From positions 1-42,345 of the forward strand of contig CAMCDS010000019.1 of NCBI GenBank assembly GCA_945873625.1: a stretch of DNA of 42,345 nucleotides, written 5' to 3'. The notes under the pieces were generated by a model. It saw nothing but the letters and a program-made list of their open reading frames with translations, did not search any database and had not been told where the DNA came from. Every line of letters begins with the position of its first letter. Position 1 is the first letter of the stretch. Source of the stretch: an uncultured Porphyromonadaceae bacterium (GTDB lineage: Bacteria > Bacteroidota > Bacteroidia > Bacteroidales > Muribaculaceae). The position numbers and the translations under genes were made by a program. Below, in pieces: positions 33,916 through 42,345 of the stretch.

Positions 33916-35295
33916 ATGAAAAAACTGAAAGTGTTTCTCACCGGCGCCACCGGCACAATGGGTTCGGCCGTGCTTGAACTTCTGGCCGCCCGTCCCGAAC
34001 GTTATGCCGTAACGTGCCTGGTGAGGAATCCGAAATCAATTGAAAAGACACCCTACCGCAACGGCGGGGTGTCTTTTATTTTCGGCAATCTGCTGAAAGC
34101 CGCCGACATAGAGCGCGGCGTGCGCGATGCCGACATAGTGCTCCATATCGGAGGGATGGTGTCGCCGAAGGCCGACTGGTATCCCGACCTTACGTGGCGC
34201 ATCAACACCGGGTCGATGCAGGCCGTGGTCGACGCCGTGAAGCGTCGTCCCGACGCCGACCGCGTGGGCGTGGTCTATATAGGCTCGGTGGCGCAGTATG
34301 GCTTCCGCGAAGAGCCTTACCACTGGGGGCGCACCGGCGACCCGCTCCGCCCCGTGGACTACGATGCCTATTCCCTTTCGAAAATAGAGGCCGAACGCAT
34401 CCTCGCCGAGTCGGGACTTAAACGCTGGGTATCGCTCAGGCAGACGGGCATACTGTGCCCGCAGCTGCTGATGAAGGGCGCCGACCCCATCACGTTTCAC
34501 GTTCCGCTGCGCGGAGTGCTCGAATGGACCACGCGCGAAGACTCGGGCCGCCTCGTGGCCGCGCTGTGCGACCGTTTCGACGACCTGCCCGACTCGTTCT
34601 GGCGTCGATTCTACAACGTAGGCTCCGGAGCCTCCTACCGCCTCGACAACTACGACTTCGAGTGCCGGCTGATGAAGGCCCTCGGATGTCCGCCGCCCGA
34701 AAAGGTGTTTGAACCCTCCTGGTTCGCGACGCGCAACTTCCACGGGATGTGGTTTGCCGACTCCGACCGTCTTGAGGAGCTGTTTCATTTCCGCAGCGGG
34801 AAGAGCGTGGACGAATATTTCAGCTATATGGCTTCCAACACGCCGGCCTACTTCCGGCTGGCGCGTTTCGTGCCCGCCGCGCTTATCAAGGCCGCAATGA
34901 AGACCGTGGCCCGCAAGCCGCCGCTCGGCACTCTGAGCTGGACCCGCGGCCGCGACCCGGGACGCACGCGCGCCTTCTTCGGCTCGCAGGCCGAGCGCGA
35001 CGCCATCCCCGGCTGGGACGGCCTTGACCTCAGCCGACCGTCGGACACTCCGCGGCTCCTCGACCACGGCTATGACGAGAGCAAGCCCGAAAGCGAATGG
35101 ACTCTCGCCGACATGGAGGGGGCGGCGCGTTTCAGGGGAGGCCGCTGCCTAAGCCGCGACATGGCCAAAGGCGACATCTACACACCCCTCCTTTGGGAAG
35201 ACGCCGAAGGACGCCGCTTCAGCCTCACGCCTGCCTCAGTGCTTCTCGGCGGACACTGGACGCCTGTGGCCTTCGGCCGGCAGGAGGCGACATGA
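33916..35295 (+). CDS. NAD-dependent epimerase/dehydratase-family protein
   Basis: A 459-residue protein with an extended SDR Rossmann domain. The dinucleotide-binding GATGTMG lies at residues 10-16, the active-site pattern YDAYSLSK (Tyr-x3-Lys) near 153-160, and a GSVAQYG strand before it carries the serine. The C-terminal 130 residues extend beyond the usual family length, with a WTRGRDPGRTRAFFGSQ segment that I do not recognise. The substrate is unknown; sugar nucleotides or sterol-like compounds are possible. It starts 28 bases after the M6 peptidase gene and may be cotranscribed. Its end converges with a lipoprotein gene 33 bases away. Confidence 0.82.
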   Translation: MKKLKVFLTGATGTMGSAVLELLAARPERYAVTCLVRNPKSIEKTPYRNGGVSFIFGNLLKAADIERGVRDADIVLHIGGMVSPKADWYPDLTWRINTGSMQAVVDAVKRRPDADRVGVVYIGSVAQYGFREEPYHWGRTGDPLRPVDYDAYSLSKIEAERILAESGLKRWVSLRQTGILCPQLLMKGADPITFHVPLRGVLEWTTREDSGRLVAALCDRFDDLPDSFWRRFYNVGSGASYRLDNYDFECRLMKALGCPPPEKVFEPSWFATRNFHGMWFADSDRLEELFHFRSGKSVDEYFSYMASNTPAYFRLARFVPAALIKAAMKTVARKPPLGTLSWTRGRDPGRTRAFFGSQAERDAIPGWDGLDLSRPSDTPRLLDHGYDESKPESEWTLADMEGAARFRGGRCLSRDMAKGDIYTPLLWEDAEGRRFSLTPASVLLGGHWTPVAFGRQEAT

Positions 35296-35328
35296 ATGTC
35301 GCCTCACACACGACGCCGGAGGGGCGGG

Positions 35329-35949
35329 TCAGATGCCTACGCGGCGGAAACGGTAGTCGGTCTTGGGCGACTTGGTCTCGAAGCCGAGCGTCTTGCGGTC
35401 TTTGCTTACCTCTACGTCCTCGATCACGGTGAAGCGCCTTGCGTCGGCCTCAATGGCAGCCTTCATCCCGGCGGCGCATCTCTTCGCGAGGTCTTCGGCC
35501 ATCGACTCGCGCTGCGCGTCGGTGAGCGCGGCCGCTCCGGCTCCTGCAAACGTGATGTTTTCTTTGTCGATGTTCACTTTTATCGCCGATGAGTTGATTT
35601 CGATAAGCAGGTCGTCGTCATCGTCAATATCGTATGTCCAGTGTCCCGGCACTTCCGCCGTGCCCTTCACGGTTATTTCGCCCGGGGCGGCTTTTCCGTC
35701 GCCCAGCGGTTTTACGGCTGTGAAGCCGTAGGTGATGCCGAGGTCGCCCCCGTCATTGTTCTGATTTTCACCGAAATTCATCGTGATATCGGCCGAAATG
35801 CTTTCCGAGCCGTCGGCCGGGTCGGTTATCGTGATGGGAGCGATTGATTTCCATATTCCCTCAAATCGTGCGTCGTCGGAACATGAGGCGAGAGCCGAAG
35901 CGCAGCAGACGGCGAGCGCTGCTGATGCTGCAAGAGATAATATTTTCAT
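35329..35949 (-). CDS. Putative lipoprotein of unknown function
   Basis: From the ATG at 35949 the 206-residue product has a signal peptide and lipobox LASC (Cys 23). The mature protein starts with FEGIWKSIAPITI, then a beta-rich part with an acidic DIDDDDDLLIEI stretch, a helical TDAQRESMAEDLAKRCAAGM segment and a beta C terminus. The arrangement resembles lipocalin-like or DUF4923-type lipoproteins of Bacteroidales, without certainty. It lies alone on the minus strand, convergent with the epimerase gene. Confidence 0.7.
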   Translation of the reverse strand: MKILSLAASAALAVCCASALASCSDDARFEGIWKSIAPITITDPADGSESISADITMNFGENQNNDGGDLGITYGFTAVKPLGDGKAAPGEITVKGTAEVPGHWTYDIDDDDDLLIEINSSAIKVNIDKENITFAGAGAAALTDAQRESMAEDLAKRCAAGMKAAIEADARRFTVIEDVEVSKDRKTLGFETKSPKTDYRFRRVGI

Positions 35950-36117
35950 AATCAAAGTGATTTAATCGGGTTATAACATTCTTAAGACTTCAATTTCAAC
36001 GCACCGCCACCCTCGTTTGTTCAGCATCTGCCTGTCGGGTTCCGTCCCGGTGTGCCGGCCCCGGATACTCACAGGCAAACGGAGGGAGGGTCGAAACTAT
36101 CAATTTGGACATCCTCA

Positions 36118-36149
36118 TTTGCGTATTTACGGAATTTTTGCTATTTTTG
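36118..36149 (+). promoter_or_regulatory. Full Bacteroidetes promoter of the YqeY-like gene and serS
   Basis: TTTG (36118-36121), 20 bases, then TATTTTTG (36142-36149). It lies 27 bases before the ATG at 36177. Confidence 0.75.
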
Positions 36150-36176
36150 CGGATTGATACTAATAAAGAATCCGAA

Positions 36177-36632
36177 ATGAATCTTTTCGACCAAATAAGC
36201 GAAGACATCAAAAAGGCGATGCTGGCACGCGACAAGGTGCGCCTCGAGGCATTGCGCGGTATTAAAAAGGAGTTTCTCGAAGCCAAGACGGCCAAGGGCG
36301 CCAACGGCGAGCTTCCCGACGAGACAGCCACCAAAATAATGGTGAAGATGGTGAAGCAGCGCAAGGAGAGCGCACGCATCTATGAGGAGAACAGCCGTCC
36401 GGAGCTTGCGGCCAACGAGCTGGCCGAGGCCGCCGTCATCGAGGAGTATCTCCCCAAGCAGCTCACGGCCGAGGAGCTGGAGGCCGAAGTGAAGGCCGTC
36501 ATCGCCGAGACCGGCGCCGCCGGACCCAAAGACATGGGCAAGGTGATGGGCGTGGCCACGAAGCGTCTGGCAGGCCGCGCCGAGGGACGGCAGGTGAGCG
36601 AGACAGTGAAACGCCTTCTCAACAGCTTATGA
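36177..36632 (+). CDS. GatB/YqeY domain protein
   Basis: A 151-residue helical protein equal to the YqeY family in length. The start FDQISEDIKKAMLARDKVRL (4-23), EEYLPKQLT (near 96-104) and the C-terminal MGKVMGVATKRLAGRAEGR segment are typical. The domain is shared with the C terminus of the GatB subunit of tRNA amidotransferase and may bind tRNA; the free-standing protein has no settled function. The start at 36177 follows from the promoter and from conservation. It is followed 23 bases later by serS, which fits a role around tRNA charging. Confidence 0.88.
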   Translation: MNLFDQISEDIKKAMLARDKVRLEALRGIKKEFLEAKTAKGANGELPDETATKIMVKMVKQRKESARIYEENSRPELAANELAEAAVIEEYLPKQLTAEELEAEVKAVIAETGAAGPKDMGKVMGVATKRLAGRAEGRQVSETVKRLLNSL

Positions 36633-36655
36633 ACCGATAATAATTCAAGAGAAAA

Positions 36656-37927
36656 ATGCTTACTCTACAGACCATAAAGGGCGATCCCGAGTTTGTGATA
36701 GCCCGTCTTGCCGTGAAGGGCTTCGACGGCCGCGCGGTGATAACCGAAATACTTGAAATCGACGCCGAGCGCCGCCGCCTTCAGCAGAAGTGTGACGCTG
36801 ACGCCTCCACGCTGAAGAAACTCGCCTCGTCGATCGGAATGCTCATGAAGCAGGGCGACAAGGACGGAGCCGGGAAGGCCAAGGAGGAAGTGGCACGCCT
36901 GAAGGGAGAGACCAAGGGTATGCACGACCGTCTCGACGAATGTGAGAAGAAGATGACCGAGCTGCTGCTGACGGTGCCCAACCTCCCCTGCGCCGACGTG
37001 CCCGAGGGGCTGACGGCCGACGACAACGTGGTGGTCAAGAGCGGCGGCGAGATCCCCTCGCTGGGAGCCGACGCGCTGCCCCACTGGGAGCTGGCTAAAA
37101 AATACGGCATCATCGACTTCGAGACCGGCGTGAAGGTTACCGGAGCCGGATTCCCCTTCTATGTCGGCAAGGGAGCGCGTCTGCAGCGCGCCCTGCAGCA
37201 GTTCTTCCTCGACGAGGCCTGGAAGGCCGGCTACATCGAGGTGGAGCCGCCGTTTGTGGTCAACGAGGCTTCGGGCTACGGCACGGGCCAGCTTCCCGAC
37301 AAGGAGGGTCAGATGTATTACGCTCCGCTCGACGGCCTCTATCTGATTCCGACCGCCGAGGTGCCCGTAACCAACATCTATCGCGATATGATCATCGACG
37401 AGAAAGACCTTCCGAAAAAGAACTGCGCCTACAGCCCCTGCTGGCGCCGCGAGGCCGGCAGCTACGGCAAGGACGTGCGCGGACTCAACCGCCTGCATCA
37501 GTTTGACAAGGTAGAGATCGTGCGCATCGAGAAGCCCGAAGAGAGCTATGCCGCCCTCGAGGAGATGAAAGACCATGTGCAGGGTCTGCTCGAGAAGTTA
37601 GGCCTGCCCTGGCACATACTCCGCCTCTGCGGCGGCGACATGAGCTTCACCTCGGCCATCACCTACGACTTCGAGGTATGGTCGGCCGCGCAGGAGCGCT
37701 GGCTCGAGGTGTCGTCGGTGAGCAACTTCGAGTCGTATCAGGCCAACCGCCTGAAATGCCGCTACCGCGGTCAGGACAAGAAGACCCGCCTCTGCCACAC
37801 GCTCAACGGCTCGGCCCTGGCCCTGCCGCGCATCGTGGCCGCCCTGCTCGAAAACAATCAGACTCCGGAAGGCATTATAATTCCGGAGTGTCTGCGCGGA
37901 TATACGGGCTTCGACGTCATCGACTGA
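36656..37927 (+). CDS. serS: Seryl-tRNA synthetase
   Basis: It charges tRNA-Ser (and tRNA-Sec) with serine. The 423-residue class II synthetase begins with a long helical coiled-coil tRNA-binding arm (about 30-105), then the catalytic core with TAEVPVTNIYRD, motif 2 (CWRREAGSYGKDVRGLNRLHQFDK, near 262-285) and motif 3 (GSALALPRIVAALLENNQ, near 384-401). Length and order are standard. It probably shares a transcript with the YqeY-like gene. Confidence 0.96.
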   Translation: MLTLQTIKGDPEFVIARLAVKGFDGRAVITEILEIDAERRRLQQKCDADASTLKKLASSIGMLMKQGDKDGAGKAKEEVARLKGETKGMHDRLDECEKKMTELLLTVPNLPCADVPEGLTADDNVVVKSGGEIPSLGADALPHWELAKKYGIIDFETGVKVTGAGFPFYVGKGARLQRALQQFFLDEAWKAGYIEVEPPFVVNEASGYGTGQLPDKEGQMYYAPLDGLYLIPTAEVPVTNIYRDMIIDEKDLPKKNCAYSPCWRREAGSYGKDVRGLNRLHQFDKVEIVRIEKPEESYAALEEMKDHVQGLLEKLGLPWHILRLCGGDMSFTSAITYDFEVWSAAQERWLEVSSVSNFESYQANRLKCRYRGQDKKTRLCHTLNGSALALPRIVAALLENNQTPEGIIIPECLRGYTGFDVID

Positions 37928-38004
37928 CGCCGGAGCTCCCCCTCCGATTCCCAAGAAAAGAATTCACACCTGTGCGCCCAGGCGCACTCTAAAACAATAC
38001 AGTC

Positions 38005-38793
38005 ATGGCCAACGACACCACCTCGGGAGCTTACCTCAGCAAAGAGGAGAAGAAAATACCGATCAACGACCCCTCGGGAAAATGGAGCGACCTCACGCTG
38101 CTGCCCGAATGGGGCGAGAAATACTACGATGTCTATACTGCCAGAAAACATGGCAAATGGGTGATGCTCAAAGCGCTCAGAAAGGAATATGCCGACGACC
38201 CGAAGTATCGGGCCATGCTCGAGCAGGAGTTCGACGTGCGCTATAACCTCGCCCATCCCAACATCGTGATGGTCAACGACCTGGAAATCGTGCCCGACGT
38301 AGGTCCGGCCATCATCACCGACGACGTCTACGGATATTCGCTCCGACGCCTCATCGACGAGAAGAGGCTGACGCCGAAGATTGTGCACCGGCTGCAGACG
38401 CAGCTGCTCGACGCTATGAGCTATATTCAGGAGAACCACATCGTGCACCATCCCATCACCCCCGACACGATTATCTTCACTGAATACAACGAGAACCTCA
38501 AGCTCATCAACGTGGGCTACGCGCAGGCCGAAGACCTGAGCGAGCAGGACACCGACGAAGACATCCGCAGCTACGGCCGCGTGCTCAACGAGGTGCTCGA
38601 CCATCTCCCCGCCTCCCTGCCGCGCCTGCGCAAGGTGGCCCGGAAATGCGAAGACCCCTCGTGCCCCTACCGCAACATCCCCGAGGTGCAGCTCGCCCTC
38701 GAGAAGCGGAGCGCCAACCAGATATACGTGTTCCTGAGCATCTTCATCGCCCTGATGATCGTGCTGCTCCTCTGGCTCGTGTTCTGGAGCTGA
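38005..38793 (+). CDS. Membrane-anchored protein kinase-like protein (probable pseudokinase)
   Basis: A 262-residue protein with a bacterial Ser/Thr kinase fold and a C-terminal membrane helix (about 241-260). The VAIK-type lysine is kept (K56 in VMLKALRK) and the alpha-C glutamate is likely E73 or E75. The catalytic HRD is replaced by HHP (148-150, in VHHPITPDTI) and DFG by NVG (169-171), so phosphotransfer is unlikely. There is no glycine-rich loop of normal form. The kinase-like domain precedes the membrane helix, which is close to the C terminus, so the domain should face the cytoplasm. It lies 77 bases after serS. It may act as a nucleotide-binding or scaffold protein at the membrane; that is inference. 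Confidence 0.8.
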   Translation: MANDTTSGAYLSKEEKKIPINDPSGKWSDLTLLPEWGEKYYDVYTARKHGKWVMLKALRKEYADDPKYRAMLEQEFDVRYNLAHPNIVMVNDLEIVPDVGPAIITDDVYGYSLRRLIDEKRLTPKIVHRLQTQLLDAMSYIQENHIVHHPITPDTIIFTEYNENLKLINVGYAQAEDLSEQDTDEDIRSYGRVLNEVLDHLPASLPRLRKVARKCEDPSCPYRNIPEVQLALEKRSANQIYVFLSIFIALMIVLLLWLVFWS

Positions 38794-38860
38794 CCGTTTC
38801 GTCGCAAATTCAACCATACCATTCAAGGCCGGTCATATAAATTGGCCGCCTTGAATCTAA

Positions 38861-39053
38861 GAGTATGTTTGAATTTAACACGAATTGATTTGAACATACT
38901 CCGAAAAAAGTCTTTCTATCCCCCTGAAGGTCTTTTTTGGCTTATTTCGCCAAGCCTCATCGGTCACGATGCCCGCATCGCTCCCTCTTCGACTTGCGAA
39001 ATCATCTCAAAAAATCCTCTTCAAGTGAATAGAAGTTAAACTCAAACATACTC
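38861..39053 (+). mobile_element. 193-bp MITE-like element, copy 2
   Basis: Same length, ends and orientation as the copy at 8208-8400, with only a handful of differences (for example in 38902-38912 and at 38944). It is flanked by TAA on both sides (38858-38860, 39054-39056), a 3-bp target duplication of the TNA type. It fills most of the 372-base gap between the pseudokinase and GNAT genes; the rest of that gap shows no feature. Confidence 0.78.
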
Positions 39054-39165
39054 TAAACGTTAAAAACGAGCAGGCTCCTGGCTGTTTTCCGGATAAAACC
39101 GGTCTGTTTTATCTCAGGAAACACCGCAAGTCATTTTAAAGAACCTGCCTTAAGATTCAAGCCGA

Positions 39166-40293
39166 GTGTTAGAAATAAAGCAAATACCCGCCACGAAGAG
39201 CGCTCTGCGGAAATTCACGCAGTTTCAGGTAGACCTCTACGACGGCAACCCCTACTACGTGCCGCCGCTCATCAGCGACGACGTGCGCACCCTCAGTCCC
39301 GACGAGAATCCGGCTTTCGACTTCTGCGAGGCCGCCTATTTCATGGCCTACCGCGACGGTAAACCCGTGGGCCGTATAGCCGGAATCATCAACCATCAGG
39401 TGAACGCCGACGCCAAGAAGCGCAACGCCCGTTTCGGATTCGTCGACTTCATCGACGACCATGAGGTGAGCGAGGCTCTCTTCAAGGCCGTGGAAGACTG
39501 GGCGCGGAGCCGGGGAATGAAGAGGCTCATTGGCCCGCTCGGCTTCACCGACCTCGACCACGAGGGGATGCTCGTGGAAGGCTTCAGGGAGCTCTCCACC
39601 ATGGCCACCATCTACAACTACCCCTACTATCCCGAACACCTCGAGCGGCTCGGATTCCGCAAGGAGTCGGACTGGGTGGAGTTTATCATGGACGTGCCCG
39701 ACGCCATCCCCGACAAGTATGCCCGCATCGCCGACATCGTCCGCAAGAAATACGGACTGCGCAACATCACCTTCACCTCGCGCAAGCGTATCAAGGATGA
39801 ATACGGCCGCGCCCTCTTCCACCTCATCAACGAGGCCTACGACGGGCTTTACGAGTATTCGCGCCTCAGCGAGCGGCAGATCGACTATTATATCTCGCTC
39901 TACCTCAATCTGCTCAATCTCGACCTGGTGAGCCTCGTAGTCGACGGCAACGACCAGCTCGTGGGCGTCGGCATCTCGATGCCCTCGATGAGCCGCGCCC
40001 TCCAGAAGTCGAAGGGGAAGATGATGCCTTTCGGATGGTACCACCTGCTCAAAGGCCTCAAGGGGAAGAACGACCGCGTCGACCTCATGCTTGTGGCCGT
40101 GAAGCCCGAATATCAGAACAAGGGCGTCAACGCACTCCTCTTTACCGACTTGATTCCTAAATACATACGGCTCGGATACAAATGGGCCGAGTCGAACCCC
40201 GAGATGGAAACCAACGGCAAGGTGCAGAGCCAGTGGGACTACTTCAAGAACCGCCAGCACCGCCGCCGCCGCTCTTTCGAGAAAAACCTTTAA
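39166..40293 (+). CDS. GNAT-family N-acyltransferase-like protein
   Basis: A 375-residue cytoplasmic protein starting at a GTG. The first domain has AAYFMAYRDGKPVGRIAGII (about 56-75), typical strands beta-2 to beta-4 of a GNAT fold. A second GNAT-like half has VDLMLVAVKPEYQNKGVNAL (about 304-323), with the Q/R-x-x-G-x-G/A-type acyl-CoA loop replaced by QNKGVNA, and GYKWAESNPEMETN. Two-lobed proteins of this kind are widespread in Bacteroidetes; the acceptor is unknown. It ends 9 bases before purC and is probably cotranscribed with purC and menG. Confidence 0.8.
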   Translation: MLEIKQIPATKSALRKFTQFQVDLYDGNPYYVPPLISDDVRTLSPDENPAFDFCEAAYFMAYRDGKPVGRIAGIINHQVNADAKKRNARFGFVDFIDDHEVSEALFKAVEDWARSRGMKRLIGPLGFTDLDHEGMLVEGFRELSTMATIYNYPYYPEHLERLGFRKESDWVEFIMDVPDAIPDKYARIADIVRKKYGLRNITFTSRKRIKDEYGRALFHLINEAYDGLYEYSRLSERQIDYYISLYLNLLNLDLVSLVVDGNDQLVGVGISMPSMSRALQKSKGKMMPFGWYHLLKGLKGKNDRVDLMLVAVKPEYQNKGVNALLFTDLIPKYIRLGYKWAESNPEMETNGKVQSQWDYFKNRQHRRRRSFEKNL

Positions 40294-40302
40294 CTCACAG
40301 AA

Positions 40303-41250
40303 ATGGAAACGCTTACAAGTACTGATTTCAAATTCAACGGTCAGACGTCGGTCTATCACGGCAAAGTGCGCGACGTCTACGACATCGACAATAAATATAT
40401 CGTGATGGTGGCCACCGACCGCATCTCGGCCTTCGACGTGGTGCTCCCCAAAGGTATCCCCTTCAAGGGTCAGGTGCTCAACCAGATAGCCGCCGGATTC
40501 CTCGACGCCACCGCCGACATCGTGCCCAACTGGAAGGTGGCCGTGCCCGACCCCATGGTTACCGTCGGACTCCGCTGCGAGCCCCTGAAGATCGAGATGA
40601 TAGTGCGCGGCTACATCGCCGGCTCGGCATGGCGCGAATACGCCGCCGGAGCGCGTGAGATATGCGGTGTGGCTCTTCCCGACGGACTCCGCGAGAACGA
40701 GCGCCTCGCCGCTCCCATCCTCACCCCCACCACCAAGGCCGACGCCGGACACGACGAGAACATCTCGCGCGACGAAATCATCGCCCGCGGCATCGTCAGC
40801 AAGGAGGTCTACGAGCAGGTGGAGAAATATGCCCTCGCCCTCTTCGCGCGCGGCACGGAGCTCGCCGCCGCCCACGGCCTCATCCTCGTCGACACGAAGT
40901 ATGAGTTCGGCCTGCTCGACGGCAAGGTGATCCTCATCGACGAAATCCATACTCCCGACTCCTCGCGCTATTTCTATGCCGAGGGCTACGAGGAGCGTCT
41001 CGCCAACGGCGAACCCCAGCGCCAGCTCTCCAAGGAGTTCGTGCGCCAGTGGCTCATCAGCAACGGATTCATGGGCAAGGCCGGACAGCAGGTGCCCGAG
41101 ATGACCGATGAATACTGCGAGGAGGTGAGCAACCGCTATATCGAGCTTTACGAGCATATCACCGGAAGCAAATTCGAGCCCGGAAGCGCCGACCAGCCGC
41201 TGGCAGAGCGCATCTACAACAACGTAAGCGCCTGTCTGGCACAACTCTGA
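40303..41250 (+). CDS. purC: Phosphoribosylaminoimidazole-succinocarboxamide synthase
   Basis: It joins CAIR and aspartate with ATP to SAICAR in purine synthesis. The 315-residue protein has the GKVRDVYDI start (21-29), [19 protein letters not shown] (44-62), the [20 protein letters not shown] segment and the [20 protein letters not shown] motif (near 203-222). Length agrees with the 300-residue form of the enzyme. It follows the GNAT gene by 9 bases and precedes menG by 14. Confidence 0.96.
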   Translation: METLTSTDFKFNGQTSVYHGKVRDVYDIDNKYIVMVATDRISAFDVVLPKGIPFKGQVLNQIAAGFLDATADIVPNWKVAVPDPMVTVGLRCEPLKIEMIVRGYIAGSAWREYAAGAREICGVALPDGLRENERLAAPILTPTTKADAGHDENISRDEIIARGIVSKEVYEQVEKYALALFARGTELAAAHGLILVDTKYEFGLLDGKVILIDEIHTPDSSRYFYAEGYEERLANGEPQRQLSKEFVRQWLISNGFMGKAGQQVPEMTDEYCEEVSNRYIELYEHITGSKFEPGSADQPLAERIYNNVSACLAQL

Positions 41251-41264
41251 ACATATACGCATAA

Positions 41265-42047
41265 ATGGCAGACATCAAAGAGGGGGCAGAGAAAGTGATG
41301 CCCTACGATGAATGTCGCGAGAAGCGGGAGCAGGTGGAGGAGATGTTCGACTCCATCGCCCCCGCTTACGACTTCATGAACACCGCAATGACATTCGGCC
41401 TACACCGCCGCTGGCGCTCGAAGGCCCTTTCGGCGTTGCAGTCGCTCCTCGGCCGCACCCGTCCCGACGGCCGCGACCTCCGGCTCCTCGACATAGCCAC
41501 CGGCACCGGCGACGTGGCCTTCGATCTGGCCCGGCGCTTCCCCTACGCGAAAATCACCGGAGCCGACCTCTCGGCCGGTATGCTCGACGTGGCCCGCCGC
41601 AAGCTCGCCGCCGCCCCGCCGCAGGTGAGAGGCCGCATAGACTTTGAGCAGGCCGACTGCCTCGCCCTTCCCTACCCCGACGCCACCTTCGACGCCATCA
41701 CCGTGGCGTACGGAGTGCGCAATTTCCAGCGCCTCGCCGAGGGGTATGCCGAGATGCACCGCGTGCTCCGTCCCGGCGGCGTGCTTTGCGTCATCGAGCT
41801 TTCGGCGCCCGAACCGGGACTGACGAAAGCCCTCTACAACGCGTATTCACGCCATCTCATCCCGGCTGTCGGCCGCCTCGTCAGCGGCGACTCGCGTGCC
41901 TACAGCTATCTCCCCGAAAGCATCGCCGCCGCCCCGCAGCGCGACGCCATGACCGCCATAATGACACGCGCCGGATTCGACCGCGCCTCGTGGCGGTCGC
42001 TCACCTTCGGCGCGGTGTGCGTCTATCTGGCGCGGAAGGGGGAATAG
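41265..42047 (+). CDS. menG: Demethylmenaquinone methyltransferase
   Basis: It methylates demethylmenaquinone to menaquinone, the quinone of anaerobic respiration in Bacteroidales. The 260-residue SAM-dependent enzyme has the MFDSIAPAYDFMNTAMTFGL start (28-47), the SAM motif LDIATGTGDVAFDLARRF (near 74-91), TVAYGVRNFQRL, and FCVIEL-like LCVIELSAPE. Length is normal. The same family includes UbiE; menaquinone is assumed from the lineage. It is followed by a terminator at 42116. Confidence 0.93.
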   Translation: MADIKEGAEKVMPYDECREKREQVEEMFDSIAPAYDFMNTAMTFGLHRRWRSKALSALQSLLGRTRPDGRDLRLLDIATGTGDVAFDLARRFPYAKITGADLSAGMLDVARRKLAAAPPQVRGRIDFEQADCLALPYPDATFDAITVAYGVRNFQRLAEGYAEMHRVLRPGGVLCVIELSAPEPGLTKALYNAYSRHLIPAVGRLVSGDSRAYSYLPESIAAAPQRDAMTAIMTRAGFDRASWRSLTFGAVCVYLARKGE

Positions 42048-42115
42048 GAATGACAGGAGGGACAGGGATAATATGAGAGACAAGACCGATGGGAAATGAC
42101 TCCTGTCGTTCTCCG

Positions 42116-42144
42116 GAGCGGCATCATTGCCGCTCTTTGAGTTT
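42116..42144 (+). terminator. Rho-independent terminator after menG
   Basis: A perfect 8-bp stem GAGCGGCA/TGCCGCTC with a 4-base loop TCAT is followed by TTTGAGTTT. Confidence 0.7.
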
Positions 42145-42145
42145 A

Positions 42146-42290
42146 GAGTATGTTTGAATTTAACACGAATTGAATTAAACATATTTCCGCAATAAATTCT
42201 TTCTATCCCCCTGAAGGTCTTTTTTGGCTGATTTCGCCAAGCCTCATCGGTCTCGATGCCCGCATCGCTCCCTCTTCGACTTGCGGAATC
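42146..42290 (+). mobile_element. MITE-like element, copy 3 (different 3' end)
   Basis: It starts with the same GAGTATGTTTGAATTTAAC and follows the other copies for about 145 bases, with changes at 42171-42195 that weaken the left hairpin. After TTGCGGAATC (42281-42290) it departs from the other copies and no right terminal repeat is seen before the window ends. The last 55 bases show no recognisable feature. Confidence 0.7.
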
Positions 42291-42345
42291 GGTAGTGTTT
42301 CACTGAGTGTGTCTGAGGCGAGTTCACTCAAGCCTGTAGACCTCA

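Noticed and set aside
39169..41262. A 697-codon open frame on the minus strand across the GNAT and purC genes
   Set aside because: It is antisense to two well-supported genes. High G+C third positions leave antisense frames open, and its product is His- and Val-rich without any motif.

Overview
The window reads as a chromosomal segment of a high-G+C member of the Bacteroidales, most likely a Muribaculaceae-type gut bacterium. Supporting signs are the Bacteroidetes promoter signature (TTTG, about 20 bases, TAnnTTTG) in front of many genes, the near absence of Shine-Dalgarno sequences, lipoproteins and secreted proteins with C-terminal tails of the type IX sorting style, and gene pairs usual in this order (rpmF-fabH-era-der, pyrH-frr). 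Species assignment is inference.

Layout. 1-5.6 kb: 3' end of a tRNA-Val, aroA, a family 2 glycosyltransferase, a small lipoprotein, a metal ABC permease, then a 386-base non-coding stretch with a cluster of DnaA-box-like 9-mers (candidate replication origin), nadA and a SpoU-type RNA methyltransferase. 5.6-20.5 kb: the unusual part. Housekeeping genes on the plus strand (C1B peptidase, ksgA, a small conserved gene, aspA, a U32 peptidase-family gene) alternate with minus-strand genes that look phage-derived: a 159-residue orphan, an Amidase_2 endolysin, a membrane-anchored coiled-coil protein, a spanin-like lipoprotein, a large terminase, a beta-propeller-like tail or stabilisation protein, a portal, a connector-like protein, a major capsid protein and a scaffold-like protein. 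There is no integrase, repressor or replication gene. 20.9-24.8 kb: a secreted protein, pyrH, frr and a second glycosyltransferase. 25.1-30.8 kb: a minus-strand block of der, era, fabH, rpmF, a DUF177 gene, and two identical tRNA-Glu genes flanking rpsT. 31-42 kb: a secreted M6 metalloprotease, an epimerase, a lipoprotein, a YqeY-like protein, serS, a membrane pseudokinase, a GNAT protein, purC and menG/ubiE.

Interpretation. The minus-strand phage genes cannot be an excisable prophage, because essential host genes lie between them. Their base composition resembles the host genes, their 3' ends abut or overlap host genes, and the capsid group starts from a near-perfect host-type promoter. The best reading is a long-domesticated, vertically inherited capsid, packaging and lysis system, comparable in concept to a gene transfer agent but with short-tailed (P22-like) components. 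The terminase keeps its ATPase motifs but its nuclease acidic residues are not recognisable. I know of no described system with this arrangement in Bacteroidales; that is a statement about my knowledge, not a search.

Repeats. A 193-bp element with terminal inverted repeats and 3-bp TNA target duplications (MITE-like) occurs in two full copies and one copy with a different 3' end. Three intergenic tracts are built from degenerate 9-base tandem repeats.
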